Below are positions 39,850-48,917 of a DNA stretch of 64,000 nucleotides, piece by piece. The notes beneath the pieces are model-generated. The model worked only from the letters and a program-made list of their open reading frames with translations, did not search any database and was not told the DNA's origin. A program made the position numbers and the translations under genes. The stretch is from Phycisphaeraceae bacterium. Its GTDB lineage: Bacteria; Planctomycetota; Phycisphaerae; Phycisphaerales; Phycisphaeraceae. Numbering within the stretch: position 1 is the first letter of the stretch; each line of letters begins with the position of its first letter. The stretch is taken from NCBI GenBank assembly GCA_002686995.1, contig NYZC01000333.1:1-64000 (forward strand), written 5' to 3'.

Positions 39850-40944
39850 TTATGCCACTTCGTTCAATCGCTGCGCGAACGTGCGCAATTCCTGCGCCTC
39901 GGACGGACGGTCGCCTTGATCACGCGGATCGGCCTCCTGGTCGAACGCACCCCGGCTGCGCCCGTCGGGCGTCTCCTGATCACGCCCGGAATCGTCCCTG
40001 GTGGCCGTTGATTCGTCTTCGAACGTCTGCACGTTGAGTCGCTCCACCTGCAGCCCCTGGCCTTCCAGTGCCTGGCGCAGCTGCCCGATCTGTTGTTGTA
40101 GCAAATGGCGTACCGATTCCTGCTCGGTCAGCAGCGCGACGCGCACCGTGTTCTCGTTCATCTGCATCTCGATCCGCATGACGCCCAGTTCGGGCGGATG
40201 AAGCCGCATCGTGATCATGCCGCCCTGCTGCTGAACGGCGTTGTTCAGCGCGCGAACGACGCGTGCCACGTTCGTCTGCTCCTCCGGCCCGCCGGCCGCG
40301 GGCGCCGCGGCGGGTGTCGGCGCCGCATTCCCGACTCCGCGGGCGCCGGCGCCTTCGACCTGGTCGCCGCCGGCAGTCAACGCCGAGGCCGACTCGGATC
40401 CCGTACCGGCAAGCGGCAGCGCGGTCGACGGCCCCGGCGCGGTCCCCTGCCCGGCGCTCTGCCCTCCCGGCTGTCGGCCCGAGCCCGCGGCGGCATCCTC
40501 ACCGGTGGCTCCCTGGCCGCTCGAGCTCTCGACCTGCGCCTGCACTGCCGGCGTGGTCTCGGCTTCGGAAGTCGTCGTCGCCGGCGCGACGGGCTCCGGC
40601 GTGCCAGCGACGACGCCTGCGGCACCCGAGGTCGCCGTCTCCGATTCCTCCGATGCCGACGCAGCGGCTTCGCCCTGCTCCGCATCAACCTGGCCTTCCG
40701 AGGCCGACGCGTCCGTGTCCGACTCGCCCTCCGTCCGTTCGGACGATTCCACGTCGTCGGAATGATCCTCGGATTCGACCGCGTCGGTCGGCGTCTCGAT
40801 CCGCGCATCTTCGTCGAGGTCCCGGCCCGCCCGATCGAGCGAGGCGTCGAAGGGCTCGTCCCGAGGCGCCTGAGCGTCGCGCGACGCGGAACGATTCTGC
40901 GGAACGCGTGCGGGAAGAACGGCTGCCGCATCGATTGACATCAA
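39850..40944 (-). CDS. fliK: Flagellar hook-length control protein FliK
   Basis: Low-complexity N-terminus; C-terminal GGMITMRLHPPELGVMRIEMQMNENTVRVALLTEQESVRHLLQQQIGQLRQALEGQGLQVERLNV. Confidence 0.9.
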   Translation of the reverse strand: MMSIDAAAVLPARVPQNRSASRDAQAPRDEPFDASLDRAGRDLDEDARIETPTDAVESEDHSDDVESSERTEGESDTDASASEGQVDAEQGEAAASASEESETATSGAAGVVAGTPEPVAPATTTSEAETTPAVQAQVESSSGQGATGEDAAAGSGRQPGGQSAGQGTAPGPSTALPLAGTGSESASALTAGGDQVEGAGARGVGNAAPTPAAAPAAGGPEEQTNVARVVRALNNAVQQQGGMITMRLHPPELGVMRIEMQMNENTVRVALLTEQESVRHLLQQQIGQLRQALEGQGLQVERLNVQTFEDESTATRDDSGRDQETPDGRSRGAFDQEADPRDQGDRPSEAQELRTFAQRLNEVA

Positions 40945-41669
40945 TTGACTCCCTTGTTGGCCGCTTCTCCGCCGCCGGCGCCGCCGGAAGCGCTTCGCAG
41001 CCCTTCGATGAGGCGCGTGGCGAGCGTCACCTCCTCCGGCTGCTTGAACTGCTTGAGCACCGCGGCCGCCTGGCGCGGCGGAATGGCCGACAGGTATTCG
41101 ATCACGCGATCGACCTGCCCCCGGGCCACGAGGTCCATGAACATCTGCTTCACCTGCTTCGGCTTGCTCTGCGCGTAGAGCTGCACTGCCTTGCGGAAAC
41201 CCTCGTCATCCTTCTTCTTCGCCTGCTCCTCGAGGCGCCTCTCGAATTCCAGGCGCTGCGCGACCAGCTGCTTCTGCAGCCCCTCGATCTGCTTCCGGTA
41301 GTTCGCCATCGCGTCGAGCAGCGCCTGCCGGTCGCGCTCGAATCGTTCCGTCTGCTGCCGCGACAGCTGCTCCTCCTGCTCGCGCTCGTTCAGCCGATCT
41401 CGGTTCGGCCGCGGACCGTCACTGACGCTGGTCAGCCACTGCTGCCGGGCCGCCACCTGCTGCGTCCGAATCGCGAGCTCGTCGGCCTTCTCCTGCTCCT
41501 CCTGCTCCTCCTGCTCCGCCTGGATCGTCGTTTCGAACACGGCGACCGCCGCCTGAAGCCGATCGCCGTCGAGGCGTCCGCTGGTGTACAGCCAGCCCGC
41601 GAGCCCGGCCGCGCCCAGGACGTGGATGAGCAGAAGCACTGCGAAGACGTTCCAGAGCATCCTGATCAT
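40941..41669 (-). CDS. MotE-like / MgtE-N-domain-like coiled-coil flagellar protein
   Basis: N-terminal TM, coiled coil, C-terminal VKQMFMDLVARGQVDRVIEYLSAIPPRQAAAVLKQF; between fliK and fliJ. Confidence 0.65.
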   Translation of the reverse strand: MIRMLWNVFAVLLLIHVLGAAGLAGWLYTSGRLDGDRLQAAVAVFETTIQAEQEEQEEQEKADELAIRTQQVAARQQWLTSVSDGPRPNRDRLNEREQEEQLSRQQTERFERDRQALLDAMANYRKQIEGLQKQLVAQRLEFERRLEEQAKKKDDEGFRKAVQLYAQSKPKQVKQMFMDLVARGQVDRVIEYLSAIPPRQAAAVLKQFKQPEEVTLATRLIEGLRSASGGAGGGEAANKGVN

Positions 41670-42124
41670 GCGTGCTCCAATCCGCCTTCCCGGCCGAACC
41701 GCTGAATCGCGGCCTCGTCAAGCCGCGCGCCCTCGAGTCGTCGTTGACCGCGCCGCCACTTGGATTCGTCGCGGTCGCGGAGGACGTCGAGCGCCTTGCG
41801 GGCGCGGGTGACTTCGGCGAGGCGATGCTGATCCTGCTGAATCTGCTTCTCGAGCGCCGCGAGCCTCATGACGAACTGCTGGGCGCGGACGGTGAACTGG
41901 CCGCTGCTGCGCGCGAAGTGGGCGACGCGGTCCATGGCGACGCGTCCGACGAGACCGTCGGCGAGCGCATGCCTGGAGTCCGTGATGGACTGATGCATGG
42001 AGCGCAGCTGGGTCTGCAGCACCATGCGCTCGCGGAGGGATCGGGCGAGGTCGCGCTGGCATTCGTTTTCCGCCGCCTGTCGCTGGCGGAGGACGGCGTC
42101 GTATCTGAAATTGAATCGTGCCAT
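41666..42124 (-). CDS. fliJ: FliJ-like flagellar export chaperone
   Basis: FNFRYDAVLRQRQAAENECQRDLARSLRERM; coiled coil, located after fliI. Confidence 0.78.
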   Translation of the reverse strand: MARFNFRYDAVLRQRQAAENECQRDLARSLRERMVLQTQLRSMHQSITDSRHALADGLVGRVAMDRVAHFARSSGQFTVRAQQFVMRLAALEKQIQQDQHRLAEVTRARKALDVLRDRDESKWRRGQRRLEGARLDEAAIQRFGREGGLEHA

Positions 42125-42173
42125 AGGGATCAGGGTCTGGGGCCTGGGGCCTGGGGCCTAAGGTTCAGGGTCG
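42125..42173 (-). repeat. 7 heptads abutting fliJ start codon
   Basis: + strand AGGGATC AGGGTCT GGGGCCT GGGGCCT GGGGCCT AAGGTTC AGGGTCG. Confidence 0.93.
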
Positions 42174-42255
42174 ATCGCGGGCTCGCATCTCACACCAGCG
42201 GTTTCCGATCGCGCGCCACCGCAACCGCCGCAAGACGGCGCGTTGCCTGGAAACC

Positions 42256-42276
42256 GAACACTGAACACTGAACACT
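42256..42276. repeat. 3 x GAACACT heptad near fliI stop
   Basis: GAACACT GAACACT GAACACT. Confidence 0.9.
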
Positions 42277-42285
42277 GAGCACGTC

Positions 42286-43650
42286 CTACTCGCTCGCCTG
42301 CCGCCTGAGCTGCTCCATGTGCTCGGCAAGCTGCCGCGCCAGCGCGACCGTCAGGTCGCGCGTCTTCGTGAAGTTCGAGACGTCCGATTCGTTCCTGCCC
42401 TGCAGGAGCAGGGTCCCGATGGCCTCCGCGCCGTCGATGCCGGTGTCAGCCGCGGGGTTCGCGCCCTTGACGTACGCCTGGATGTTCACCAACTCCTCGA
42501 CTTCGCGGTGCGCGCTGATGATCTGGCGGATGAACCGCGCCGCGGCGCGATGGTCCGCGTCGATCACGTCGTCGCTCACACGGCTGATCGAGTTGATGAC
42601 GTCGATCGCCGGCCAGCGGCCCTGCTGCGCCAGGCGGCGGCCGAGCAGGATGTGCCCGTCGAGGATGCCGCGCACCGCGTCGGTCACGGGGTCGTCACCG
42701 GCGTCCTCCGGATCGCCTTCGGTCAGCACGGCGTAGAAGCCGGTGATCGAGCCGCGCCGCGTCCGACCCGAACGCTCGAGCAGTCGCGAGAGGACCGCGA
42801 ACGTGCTCGGCGGATAGCCGCGCGTCGCCGGTGGCTCGCCCGCGGCCAGGCCGATCTGCCGCTGCGCATGACAGAACCGCGTCACCGAATCCATGATCAG
42901 CAGGACATCCTGTCCCTGGTCGCGAAACCATTCGGCGATGGTCGTCGCCAGCAGCGCCGCGCGCAGCCGAAGGATGGCCGGCTCGTCGCCGGCGGCGCAG
43001 ACGACGACGCTTCGGGCCAGCCCCTCCCGCGTCAGCTCGCGCTCGATGAACGCATTCACCTCGCGTCCCCGCTCGCCGACCAGCGCGATCACGTTGACGT
43101 CGGCCGCCGTGCCGCGCGCCATCATCCCGAGCAGCACGCTCTTGCCGACGCCGGGCTCGGCGAACACGCCCAGGCGCTGACCGCGCCCGACGCTCGCCAT
43201 TGCGTCGATAGCGCGGATGCCCGTGGCAAGCGGCTCGTCGATCAGCGGCCGGTCGAGCGGATCGATCGGGTCGGGCGTCAGCGGGCGGTGCACGGTGTCG
43301 CGAATCGGCCCGCGCTGGTCGATCGGTTGTCCCGCTCCGTTGAGGACGCGCCCGAGCATCGAGGCGCCGACGCCGACGCGCTGGGCGAACTGCTCGGCGA
43401 CGACGCCATCGCCGCGACGCCCCCCCGCCGTGGCGCCGATCGGCATCACGATCGTCCGGTCGGCGTCGAAGCCGACGACCTCTCCGGCCAGGCGCGCCCC
43501 GGACGCGGTTTCGATCGTGATCGTCGCGCCCACCGGCACGGGAAGACCGACGACGTGCACCGCCAGCCCGCGCGCCTCGAGCACGGTGCCCCGAAGGGCC
43601 ACGGGGACGGCGCGATCGAGTCGCGCCATCGGTTCGGCCAGCAGGCTCAC
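42286..43650 (-). CDS. fliI: Flagellum-specific ATPase FliI
   Basis: Walker A GVFAEPGVGKSVLLGMMARG; DVLLIMDSVTRFCHAQRQIGLAAGEPPATRGYPPSTFAVLSRLLERSG; GTG start overlapping fliH stop. Confidence 0.96.
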   Translation of the reverse strand: MSLLAEPMARLDRAVPVALRGTVLEARGLAVHVVGLPVPVGATITIETASGARLAGEVVGFDADRTIVMPIGATAGGRRGDGVVAEQFAQRVGVGASMLGRVLNGAGQPIDQRGPIRDTVHRPLTPDPIDPLDRPLIDEPLATGIRAIDAMASVGRGQRLGVFAEPGVGKSVLLGMMARGTAADVNVIALVGERGREVNAFIERELTREGLARSVVVCAAGDEPAILRLRAALLATTIAEWFRDQGQDVLLIMDSVTRFCHAQRQIGLAAGEPPATRGYPPSTFAVLSRLLERSGRTRRGSITGFYAVLTEGDPEDAGDDPVTDAVRGILDGHILLGRRLAQQGRWPAIDVINSISRVSDDVIDADHRAAARFIRQIISAHREVEELVNIQAYVKGANPAADTGIDGAEAIGTLLLQGRNESDVSNFTKTRDLTVALARQLAEHMEQLRRQASE

Positions 43651-44441
43651 GATGAGGAGGTCTCCGGCTCGGGTGGCTCGTCCGGCAGTGCCGACGCGGC
43701 GGCCGTCGCCATGACGGGCACCGCCTCGTCGTGCGCGGGCTCGATCATTTCCGGTTGAATCAGCGTCGCGATCCGTGCGCACTGCGTTTCGATCGCGGCG
43801 TCGACCTCCCCTTCCGCATGCGTCACCCGGCATCCTCCGCGCGACATCGAGTCATCATCGATCATACGCACGCGCTCGACCCCGTCGACAAGCGTGGTCA
43901 GCTGCGGCAGCGCCGCCTCGACGAGCGGCCGGTCATCGTGATGAATTCGAATGGCGACGTCGCAGGGCGAAAGCACATGGCCGATCGCCGCGCGCACCTG
44001 GTCGACGACGATCGTGTCGTCAAGCTCGATCGTCCGATGCACGATCTTGCGCCCCAGCTTCAGCGCGAACGATACGATCGATGCTTCCGCGCCTCCGGCG
44101 ATCTCGTCGCAGCGCGTCTGCCAGCCCTTCAGCGCCTCCCCCCATGCCGACGCCAGCTGCTCGAGCGCGCCCGAGTGCTGCGCGAACGCTTCCTCGCGTC
44201 CCTGGCCGCGCCCCTCCTCGAGGCCGCGAGCCCGCCCCTCCTCGAGCCCCTGCGCCGCGCCCTCGCCGCGAGCCTGCGCGCGCACCGTCCCGGCGTCGGC
44301 TTCCGCCTGCTCGACGATCTGCTTCGCCGTGCTCCGCGCCTCGGCGACGATCCGCGCCGCCTCGCGCCGCAGGTCGCCCAGGTCCAGCACGATCGCGCTT
44401 TGCGTCGCGGCTTCGGCTTGTGCGCGCTTCAGAACTGGCAT
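43647..44441 (-). CDS. fliH: FliH-like flagellar assembly protein
   Basis: Coiled coil with repeated GARGLEEGRGQGREEAF (GxxxG) segments, between fliI and fliG. Confidence 0.82.
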   Translation of the reverse strand: MPVLKRAQAEAATQSAIVLDLGDLRREAARIVAEARSTAKQIVEQAEADAGTVRAQARGEGAAQGLEEGRARGLEEGRGQGREEAFAQHSGALEQLASAWGEALKGWQTRCDEIAGGAEASIVSFALKLGRKIVHRTIELDDTIVVDQVRAAIGHVLSPCDVAIRIHHDDRPLVEAALPQLTTLVDGVERVRMIDDDSMSRGGCRVTHAEGEVDAAIETQCARIATLIQPEMIEPAHDEAVPVMATAAASALPDEPPEPETSSS

Positions 44442-44478
44442 CAGGCGCCTCGCTCCGAACCGGCGCGTGCCCCCGTGC

Positions 44479-45510
44479 TCATACGATCAGCTCCTTCTCG
44501 CCGCCGCGCCCGGCGATAATGATCTCGCCCGCGTCCTCGAGGCGGCGAACGATGTCGACGATCCGCTGCTGCGCCGTCTCGACGTCCGAGACGCGCACCG
44601 GCCCCATGAACTCCATCTCCTCCTTGATGAGCCCCGCCGCGCGCTCGGACACGTTGCGGAACACCTTGTCGCGCAGGTCCTCGCTCGCGGTCTTGAGCGC
44701 CAGCGCCAGCTCGTCGTTGTCGACCTCCTTGAGGACCGCCTGGATGCCCTTGTCGTCGACGAGCAACACGTCCTCGAAGACGAACATGAGCCGGCGGATC
44801 TGCTCGACCAGGTCCGGGTCCTCGCCTTCCAGGCCCTCCATGATGCCCTTCTCCGTCGTGCGGTCGACGAGATTGAGCATCTCGGCCACCGACTCGACGC
44901 CGCCGATCTTCTTGAACGATTGGGCGAGCAGGTTGGCGAGCCGTGCTTCCAGGCCCTTCTCGACCTCGGAGATGATCTCCGGGTTCGTCCGATCCATGTT
45001 CGCGACCCGCTTGACGACCTCGATCTGCTTCGGGACGGCCAGGCCGTTGAGGATCTCGGCTGCCTTGTGATAGGCCATGTGGCTGACGATCAGCGCGATC
45101 GTCTGCGGGTGCTCGTCCTGGATGAAGGTCAGCAGGTTCTGCGTCTCGGCCTTCTGGAGAAACGCGAACGGGGCCTTCTGCACCTGCTGGCTGATCTGCT
45201 GGAGAATCCGCTCGGCGATCTTCGGGTCGAGCGACTGCTCCAGGAGCTTCCGTGCGTAGTCGAGACCGCCTTCGTTGGCCCATTTCTGCGCGAGCACGAG
45301 CTCGTAGAACTCGTCCAGCACCCTGTCGCGCACCTTGTCCGGGATGAAGCCGAGCGATGCGAGCTCGCGCGTGACCTCCTCGACGCGCTTGGGCTCGAGC
45401 TGCTTGAGGACGAGCGTGGAGGCTTCCGCGTCGATCGCGAGCAGCAGGACCGCGGACTTGGTCAGTCCGCTGAGATCCTCGTAGACGAGTTGCTGGTCAC
45501 GTTGGGGCAT
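44479..45510 (-). CDS. fliG: Flagellar motor switch protein FliG
   Basis: LTKSAVLLLAIDAEASTLVLKQLEPKRVEEVTRELASL; LTFIQDEHPQTIALIVSHM; LMFVFEDVLLVDDKGIQAVL. Confidence 0.97.
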   Translation of the reverse strand: MPQRDQQLVYEDLSGLTKSAVLLLAIDAEASTLVLKQLEPKRVEEVTRELASLGFIPDKVRDRVLDEFYELVLAQKWANEGGLDYARKLLEQSLDPKIAERILQQISQQVQKAPFAFLQKAETQNLLTFIQDEHPQTIALIVSHMAYHKAAEILNGLAVPKQIEVVKRVANMDRTNPEIISEVEKGLEARLANLLAQSFKKIGGVESVAEMLNLVDRTTEKGIMEGLEGEDPDLVEQIRRLMFVFEDVLLVDDKGIQAVLKEVDNDELALALKTASEDLRDKVFRNVSERAAGLIKEEMEFMGPVRVSDVETAQQRIVDIVRRLEDAGEIIIAGRGGEKELIV

Positions 45511-45552
45511 ACCGAATCAAACACCAGGAATCAGGAATCAGGAATCAGGAAT
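45511..45552 (-). repeat. Heptad array in fliG leader (4 exact CAGGAAT copies)
   Basis: ACCGAAT CAAACAC CAGGAAT CAGGAAT CAGGAAT CAGGAAT; coding strand (GATTCCT)n. Confidence 0.92.
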
Positions 45553-45565
45553 CGAACAACTCAAC

Positions 45566-47218
45566 CTACTCCTCCACCTCCACCCACTTGCCGACCAGGA
45601 TCGCGGCCTCCTCGGGCTTCTCCTTGATCAGCTCGCTGATCTGCTCGGCCACCTGCCGGGCGCGGACGCTTTCCTCGTCCAGCTCCAGTCCGGGCATCGC
45701 CGCTTCGGACTCCTCGGCCTCGCCGATCAGGTCCTCGTCGTCGGGCAGGATCGGCGGCACGCCCGCGAGCTCCTGGGCGGTCGGCAGCGAAGGATTGTGC
45801 GTCGCCTTGCGCACCATCGTGAGCATGAGCCCGACGGCCGTGAGCACGAGCAGGCCGAGGCCCGCCGGTCGTACCCAGTCGCCGAAGCGCGCCACGAAGC
45901 CCGCCGGTCCGGCAAGCTGCGCGGCCAGCGCCTCGCGCATCGGCCCGTCGTTGAAGACGCCGACGTTGACGTCGCCCTTGTGGTCGAGCGTGTCGATGAT
46001 CGGCTGGATCCCCTGCTCGATCTTCGCCAGCTCCGCCTTGACGAACGCGCCGTCCGGTGCCGGCGGCGCATTCTGCACGTCGCCACCGGCCGCGTCGGCC
46101 GCACCGCCCTTCGAGACGTCGAAGCTCCTCTGGATGAAGCTGCTCGGCACGCTGATGGAGACGTTGATCTTCTTCGTCGTCTGACCCACCATGCGCGTCT
46201 GGCTTTGCTGGACCATCGGCTTGCCGTCGTACTCGGTGCGCTCGGTCTCCTCGGTCTCCAGGTCGAGGTCGCCCCCCGTCGACGCGATGTTCGCCCCGAC
46301 GTTCGAGCGCGTGCCCGGCTCACCGTCCTGACGCTGATTGCGCCGCTCCTTCGTCGTCGAATCCTGGCTCTTGAGCGTCTCGGTCGACTCGTACTCGTAG
46401 GCACTGACCGTCTTCGCCCCGACCGGCTCGATCTGCACGTTGACCGTGACGATGACGCCCCGGATGTAGTGCAGGTGCTCGGAGATCTTGCCCTGGTGGT
46501 ACTGCTCGCTCTCCTGAACGGCCGCGAGCGCGTCCTCGGGCCCGAACTCGCCCATCTCTTTCACCGTGAACTGCCGGGCTTCGTTCGCGTCGATCACCAC
46601 GACGTCCTGGATCTTCATGCTCGCGACGGCGCTGCTCACGAGGCCTGCGATGGCCTCGACCATGCGCCGGTCGACCCGTCGCGAACCGTCCATGATGACG
46701 TTGACCGACGCGCTCGGACGAACGTGCGAGCGGCCGAACCCCACCCCATCGGGAATGTCCAGAACGACATTGGCGGAACGCACGCCACTGAACGTCGCGA
46801 TGATCTGGGCAAGCACCTCCTGGCGCGCCCACTTCTCCTTCACCGCGAACTGGCGGTTGCTCTGCCAGAGGCTCCCCTCGATGAGCTTGTCGAACGTCTT
46901 GAACGCGGTGTCGGACATCAGGTCGCTGGACGCGAGGATCTGCAGCGCGAGCCAGCGCTGATCGCTAGGCACCATGATCTGGCCGTCGCGGAGGCGAACC
47001 TTGACGCCGGCGGTACGCAGTCGCATCTCGACCTCACCCGGCCGGTTGGAAGCGAACCCCTCGATGGGCACTTCGGACGGCGATCCCGCGAACGTGAGCA
47101 CCAGCAGCAGCAGCGCGATCATGCAGATCAGCGAGACGCCAATGAGCCACTTGACGTTCGCCGGCCACTGGCGCACCTGGTCGTGCACCTGCTGCCAGGA
47201 TCTCTTGAGAAACTCCAT
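45566..47218 (-). CDS. fliF: Flagellar MS-ring protein FliF
   Basis: 550 aa; two TMs; FAVKEKWARQEVLAQIIATFSGVRSANVVLDIPDGVGFGRSHVRPSASVNVIM. Confidence 0.93.
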   Translation of the reverse strand: MEFLKRSWQQVHDQVRQWPANVKWLIGVSLICMIALLLLVLTFAGSPSEVPIEGFASNRPGEVEMRLRTAGVKVRLRDGQIMVPSDQRWLALQILASSDLMSDTAFKTFDKLIEGSLWQSNRQFAVKEKWARQEVLAQIIATFSGVRSANVVLDIPDGVGFGRSHVRPSASVNVIMDGSRRVDRRMVEAIAGLVSSAVASMKIQDVVVIDANEARQFTVKEMGEFGPEDALAAVQESEQYHQGKISEHLHYIRGVIVTVNVQIEPVGAKTVSAYEYESTETLKSQDSTTKERRNQRQDGEPGTRSNVGANIASTGGDLDLETEETERTEYDGKPMVQQSQTRMVGQTTKKINVSISVPSSFIQRSFDVSKGGAADAAGGDVQNAPPAPDGAFVKAELAKIEQGIQPIIDTLDHKGDVNVGVFNDGPMREALAAQLAGPAGFVARFGDWVRPAGLGLLVLTAVGLMLTMVRKATHNPSLPTAQELAGVPPILPDDEDLIGEAEESEAAMPGLELDEESVRARQVAEQISELIKEKPEEAAILVGKWVEVEE

Positions 47219-47403
47219 CGGACCTCATGTCCCGAGTGGGGTCACACCCAATCCAGTTCGGTACGGAATCGCGGTGTGTTCATTGAATGAGCGTCACCGA
47301 GCCGGACCGGGCACCGCCCGGGTCGGCGGTGCACGTCGAACGTCCGGGATCGCGGATGCACGGGAAACGGATTCCCGCGAGATCCGTGCCGGACAGGATT
47401 GGG

Positions 47404-47715
47404 TCACACACGCATCTGCTTGATCTCGTCGTAGGCGCCGACCAGCTTGTTTCTCACCTGCAGCAGCATGCGGAACGCCATGTCCGCCTTCTGCTTGGCG
47501 ATCAGCACGCCGTCCACGTCGTCGCGCCGCCCTGCCACCAGGTCACCGATCGCCGTCTCCGCGTCCTGCTGGAGACGATTCACGTGCTCGATCTGTTGCT
47601 TGAGCGCGTCGGCGAAACTGGCCTGCGGCGCCGCGCCGTCGAGACCCGGCGGTTTCGGCGCCTGCGGCGTCTGCACCGGAAACGTGTTGCCGATCAGTCC
47701 CAGGGGGTCGGTCAT
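47404..47715 (-). CDS. fliE: Flagellar hook-basal body protein FliE
   Basis: C-terminal DDVDGVLIAKQKADMAFRMLLQVRNKLVGAYDEIKQMRV. Confidence 0.93.
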   Translation of the reverse strand: MTDPLGLIGNTFPVQTPQAPKPPGLDGAAPQASFADALKQQIEHVNRLQQDAETAIGDLVAGRRDDVDGVLIAKQKADMAFRMLLQVRNKLVGAYDEIKQMRV

Positions 47716-47789
47716 CGTCGCGCTCGCATCACGCGTTCGAACAAATCAGAAATCAACCAGTATCAGATTTCAATCATCAGCAATTCACT

Positions 47790-48194
47790 TCACGCCAGCA
47801 GTCTCAGGCTGGTCTGCAGCATGCTCTTGGTCGCCTCGGCGGCCGTGATGTTGGCCTCGTACGCGCGGCTCGCCTCCACCGCGTTGATCATCTCGATGGA
47901 CGGATCGATGTTGGGCACCTGCACGTAGCCGTCCTCGTCCGCGAAGGGGTGCCCCTCGTCGTGGATCTTCCGGAAGGGCGCCTGGTCGTACAGGATCTCC
48001 TTCAGGTGGACGCCTTCGCGGCTCCCCGACACCGGATCGCCCGGCGCGAAGATGGCGACGCGCCGGCGGAAGTCGTCCGGGTCCGCGTTCGGGTCGACCA
48101 CGGTGCTGCCGAGCGCGACGTTCGCCGAGATCGCCGTCAGGCGCTGGCGCTGGGCGACCAGGGCGGAGGTCGAGATGTCCAGGGCGCCGAACAT
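47790..48194 (-). CDS. flgC: Flagellar rod protein FlgC
   Basis: MFGALDISTSALVAQRQRLTAISANVA; EMINAVEASRAYEANITAAEATKSML. Confidence 0.95.
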   Translation of the reverse strand: MFGALDISTSALVAQRQRLTAISANVALGSTVVDPNADPDDFRRRVAIFAPGDPVSGSREGVHLKEILYDQAPFRKIHDEGHPFADEDGYVQVPNIDPSIEMINAVEASRAYEANITAAEATKSMLQTSLRLLA

Positions 48195-48197
48195 GGA

Positions 48198-48632
48198 CTA
48201 GGCACGCTCCTCGATGGCTCGTCCGATCATGTCGAACTGGTTCTTGACCAGCTCGATCCCCACCTGGTGACTCACCGTGTTCTCGGCCAGGTGCTGCATC
48301 AGTCGCTCGAGATCACGGTTGTTCTGGTCGTGAAAGAGGATGTTGCGGTGAACCGGGTCCGGGCGGACGTCGATGCGGTCCGGCTCGAATCGCAGCTGCC
48401 GGGTGTTCTGCATCTCGAGCGGGCCGCGGATCGGCGAGACGGTCTTCCGCCGCCGGTCGATCGCGTCCGCCAGCGCCGACTGGAACGCCTTCGGATCCAG
48501 GTCGCGCGGCTTGTAGAACGGCGTCGAGAGGTTCGCGATCCCGTCGGCCAGCACCCGATGGCGGCGAGCCGTGAACTGCACCAGCCGCTCGGCGGCCGGC
48601 AACGCACCGGAGTCGAACATGCCGTGAATCAT
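48198..48632 (-). CDS. flgB: Flagellar rod protein FlgB
   Basis: ARRHRVLADGIANLSTPFYKPRDLD; C-terminal QVGIELVKNQFDMIGRAIEERA. Confidence 0.93.
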   Translation of the reverse strand: MIHGMFDSGALPAAERLVQFTARRHRVLADGIANLSTPFYKPRDLDPKAFQSALADAIDRRRKTVSPIRGPLEMQNTRQLRFEPDRIDVRPDPVHRNILFHDQNNRDLERLMQHLAENTVSHQVGIELVKNQFDMIGRAIEERA

Positions 48633-48749
48633 GCGAACCTCACCGTGGATCCCGCCGCCTCACCCGCCTGCGACGAATAGCAATCGGCGCGCCAACGACG
48701 ACCATCGCGCATTCGACCCGATGACGCCCTCCAAACCGCGACGCCGCCA

Positions 48750-48766
48750 GGCACGCGGTTTGCCAA
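48750..48766 (-). promoter_or_regulatory. Candidate sigma-54 (-24/-12) promoter upstream of flgB
   Basis: Coding-strand TTGGCAAACCGCGTGCC: GG-N10-GC spacing, about 120 nt upstream of the flgB start; NtrC-family regulator encoded next door. Confidence 0.6.
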
Positions 48767-48917
48767 TGCGCAAGAATTGCGCGGTCCGCGACCTGAAAGA
48801 GCGCACGAATCAACCGGGGTCGACGGGGCCTTCGGGTTGGCCGGCTCGAGATCATTGACCTGCAATTCGCCATACGTGATTCGCTCGCCCGGAATCCCGA
48901 CTCCCGCCCCGCCGTCC

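Noticed and set aside
45797-47290. 497-aa plus-strand ORF opposite fliF
   Set aside because: Antisense shadow of fliF.
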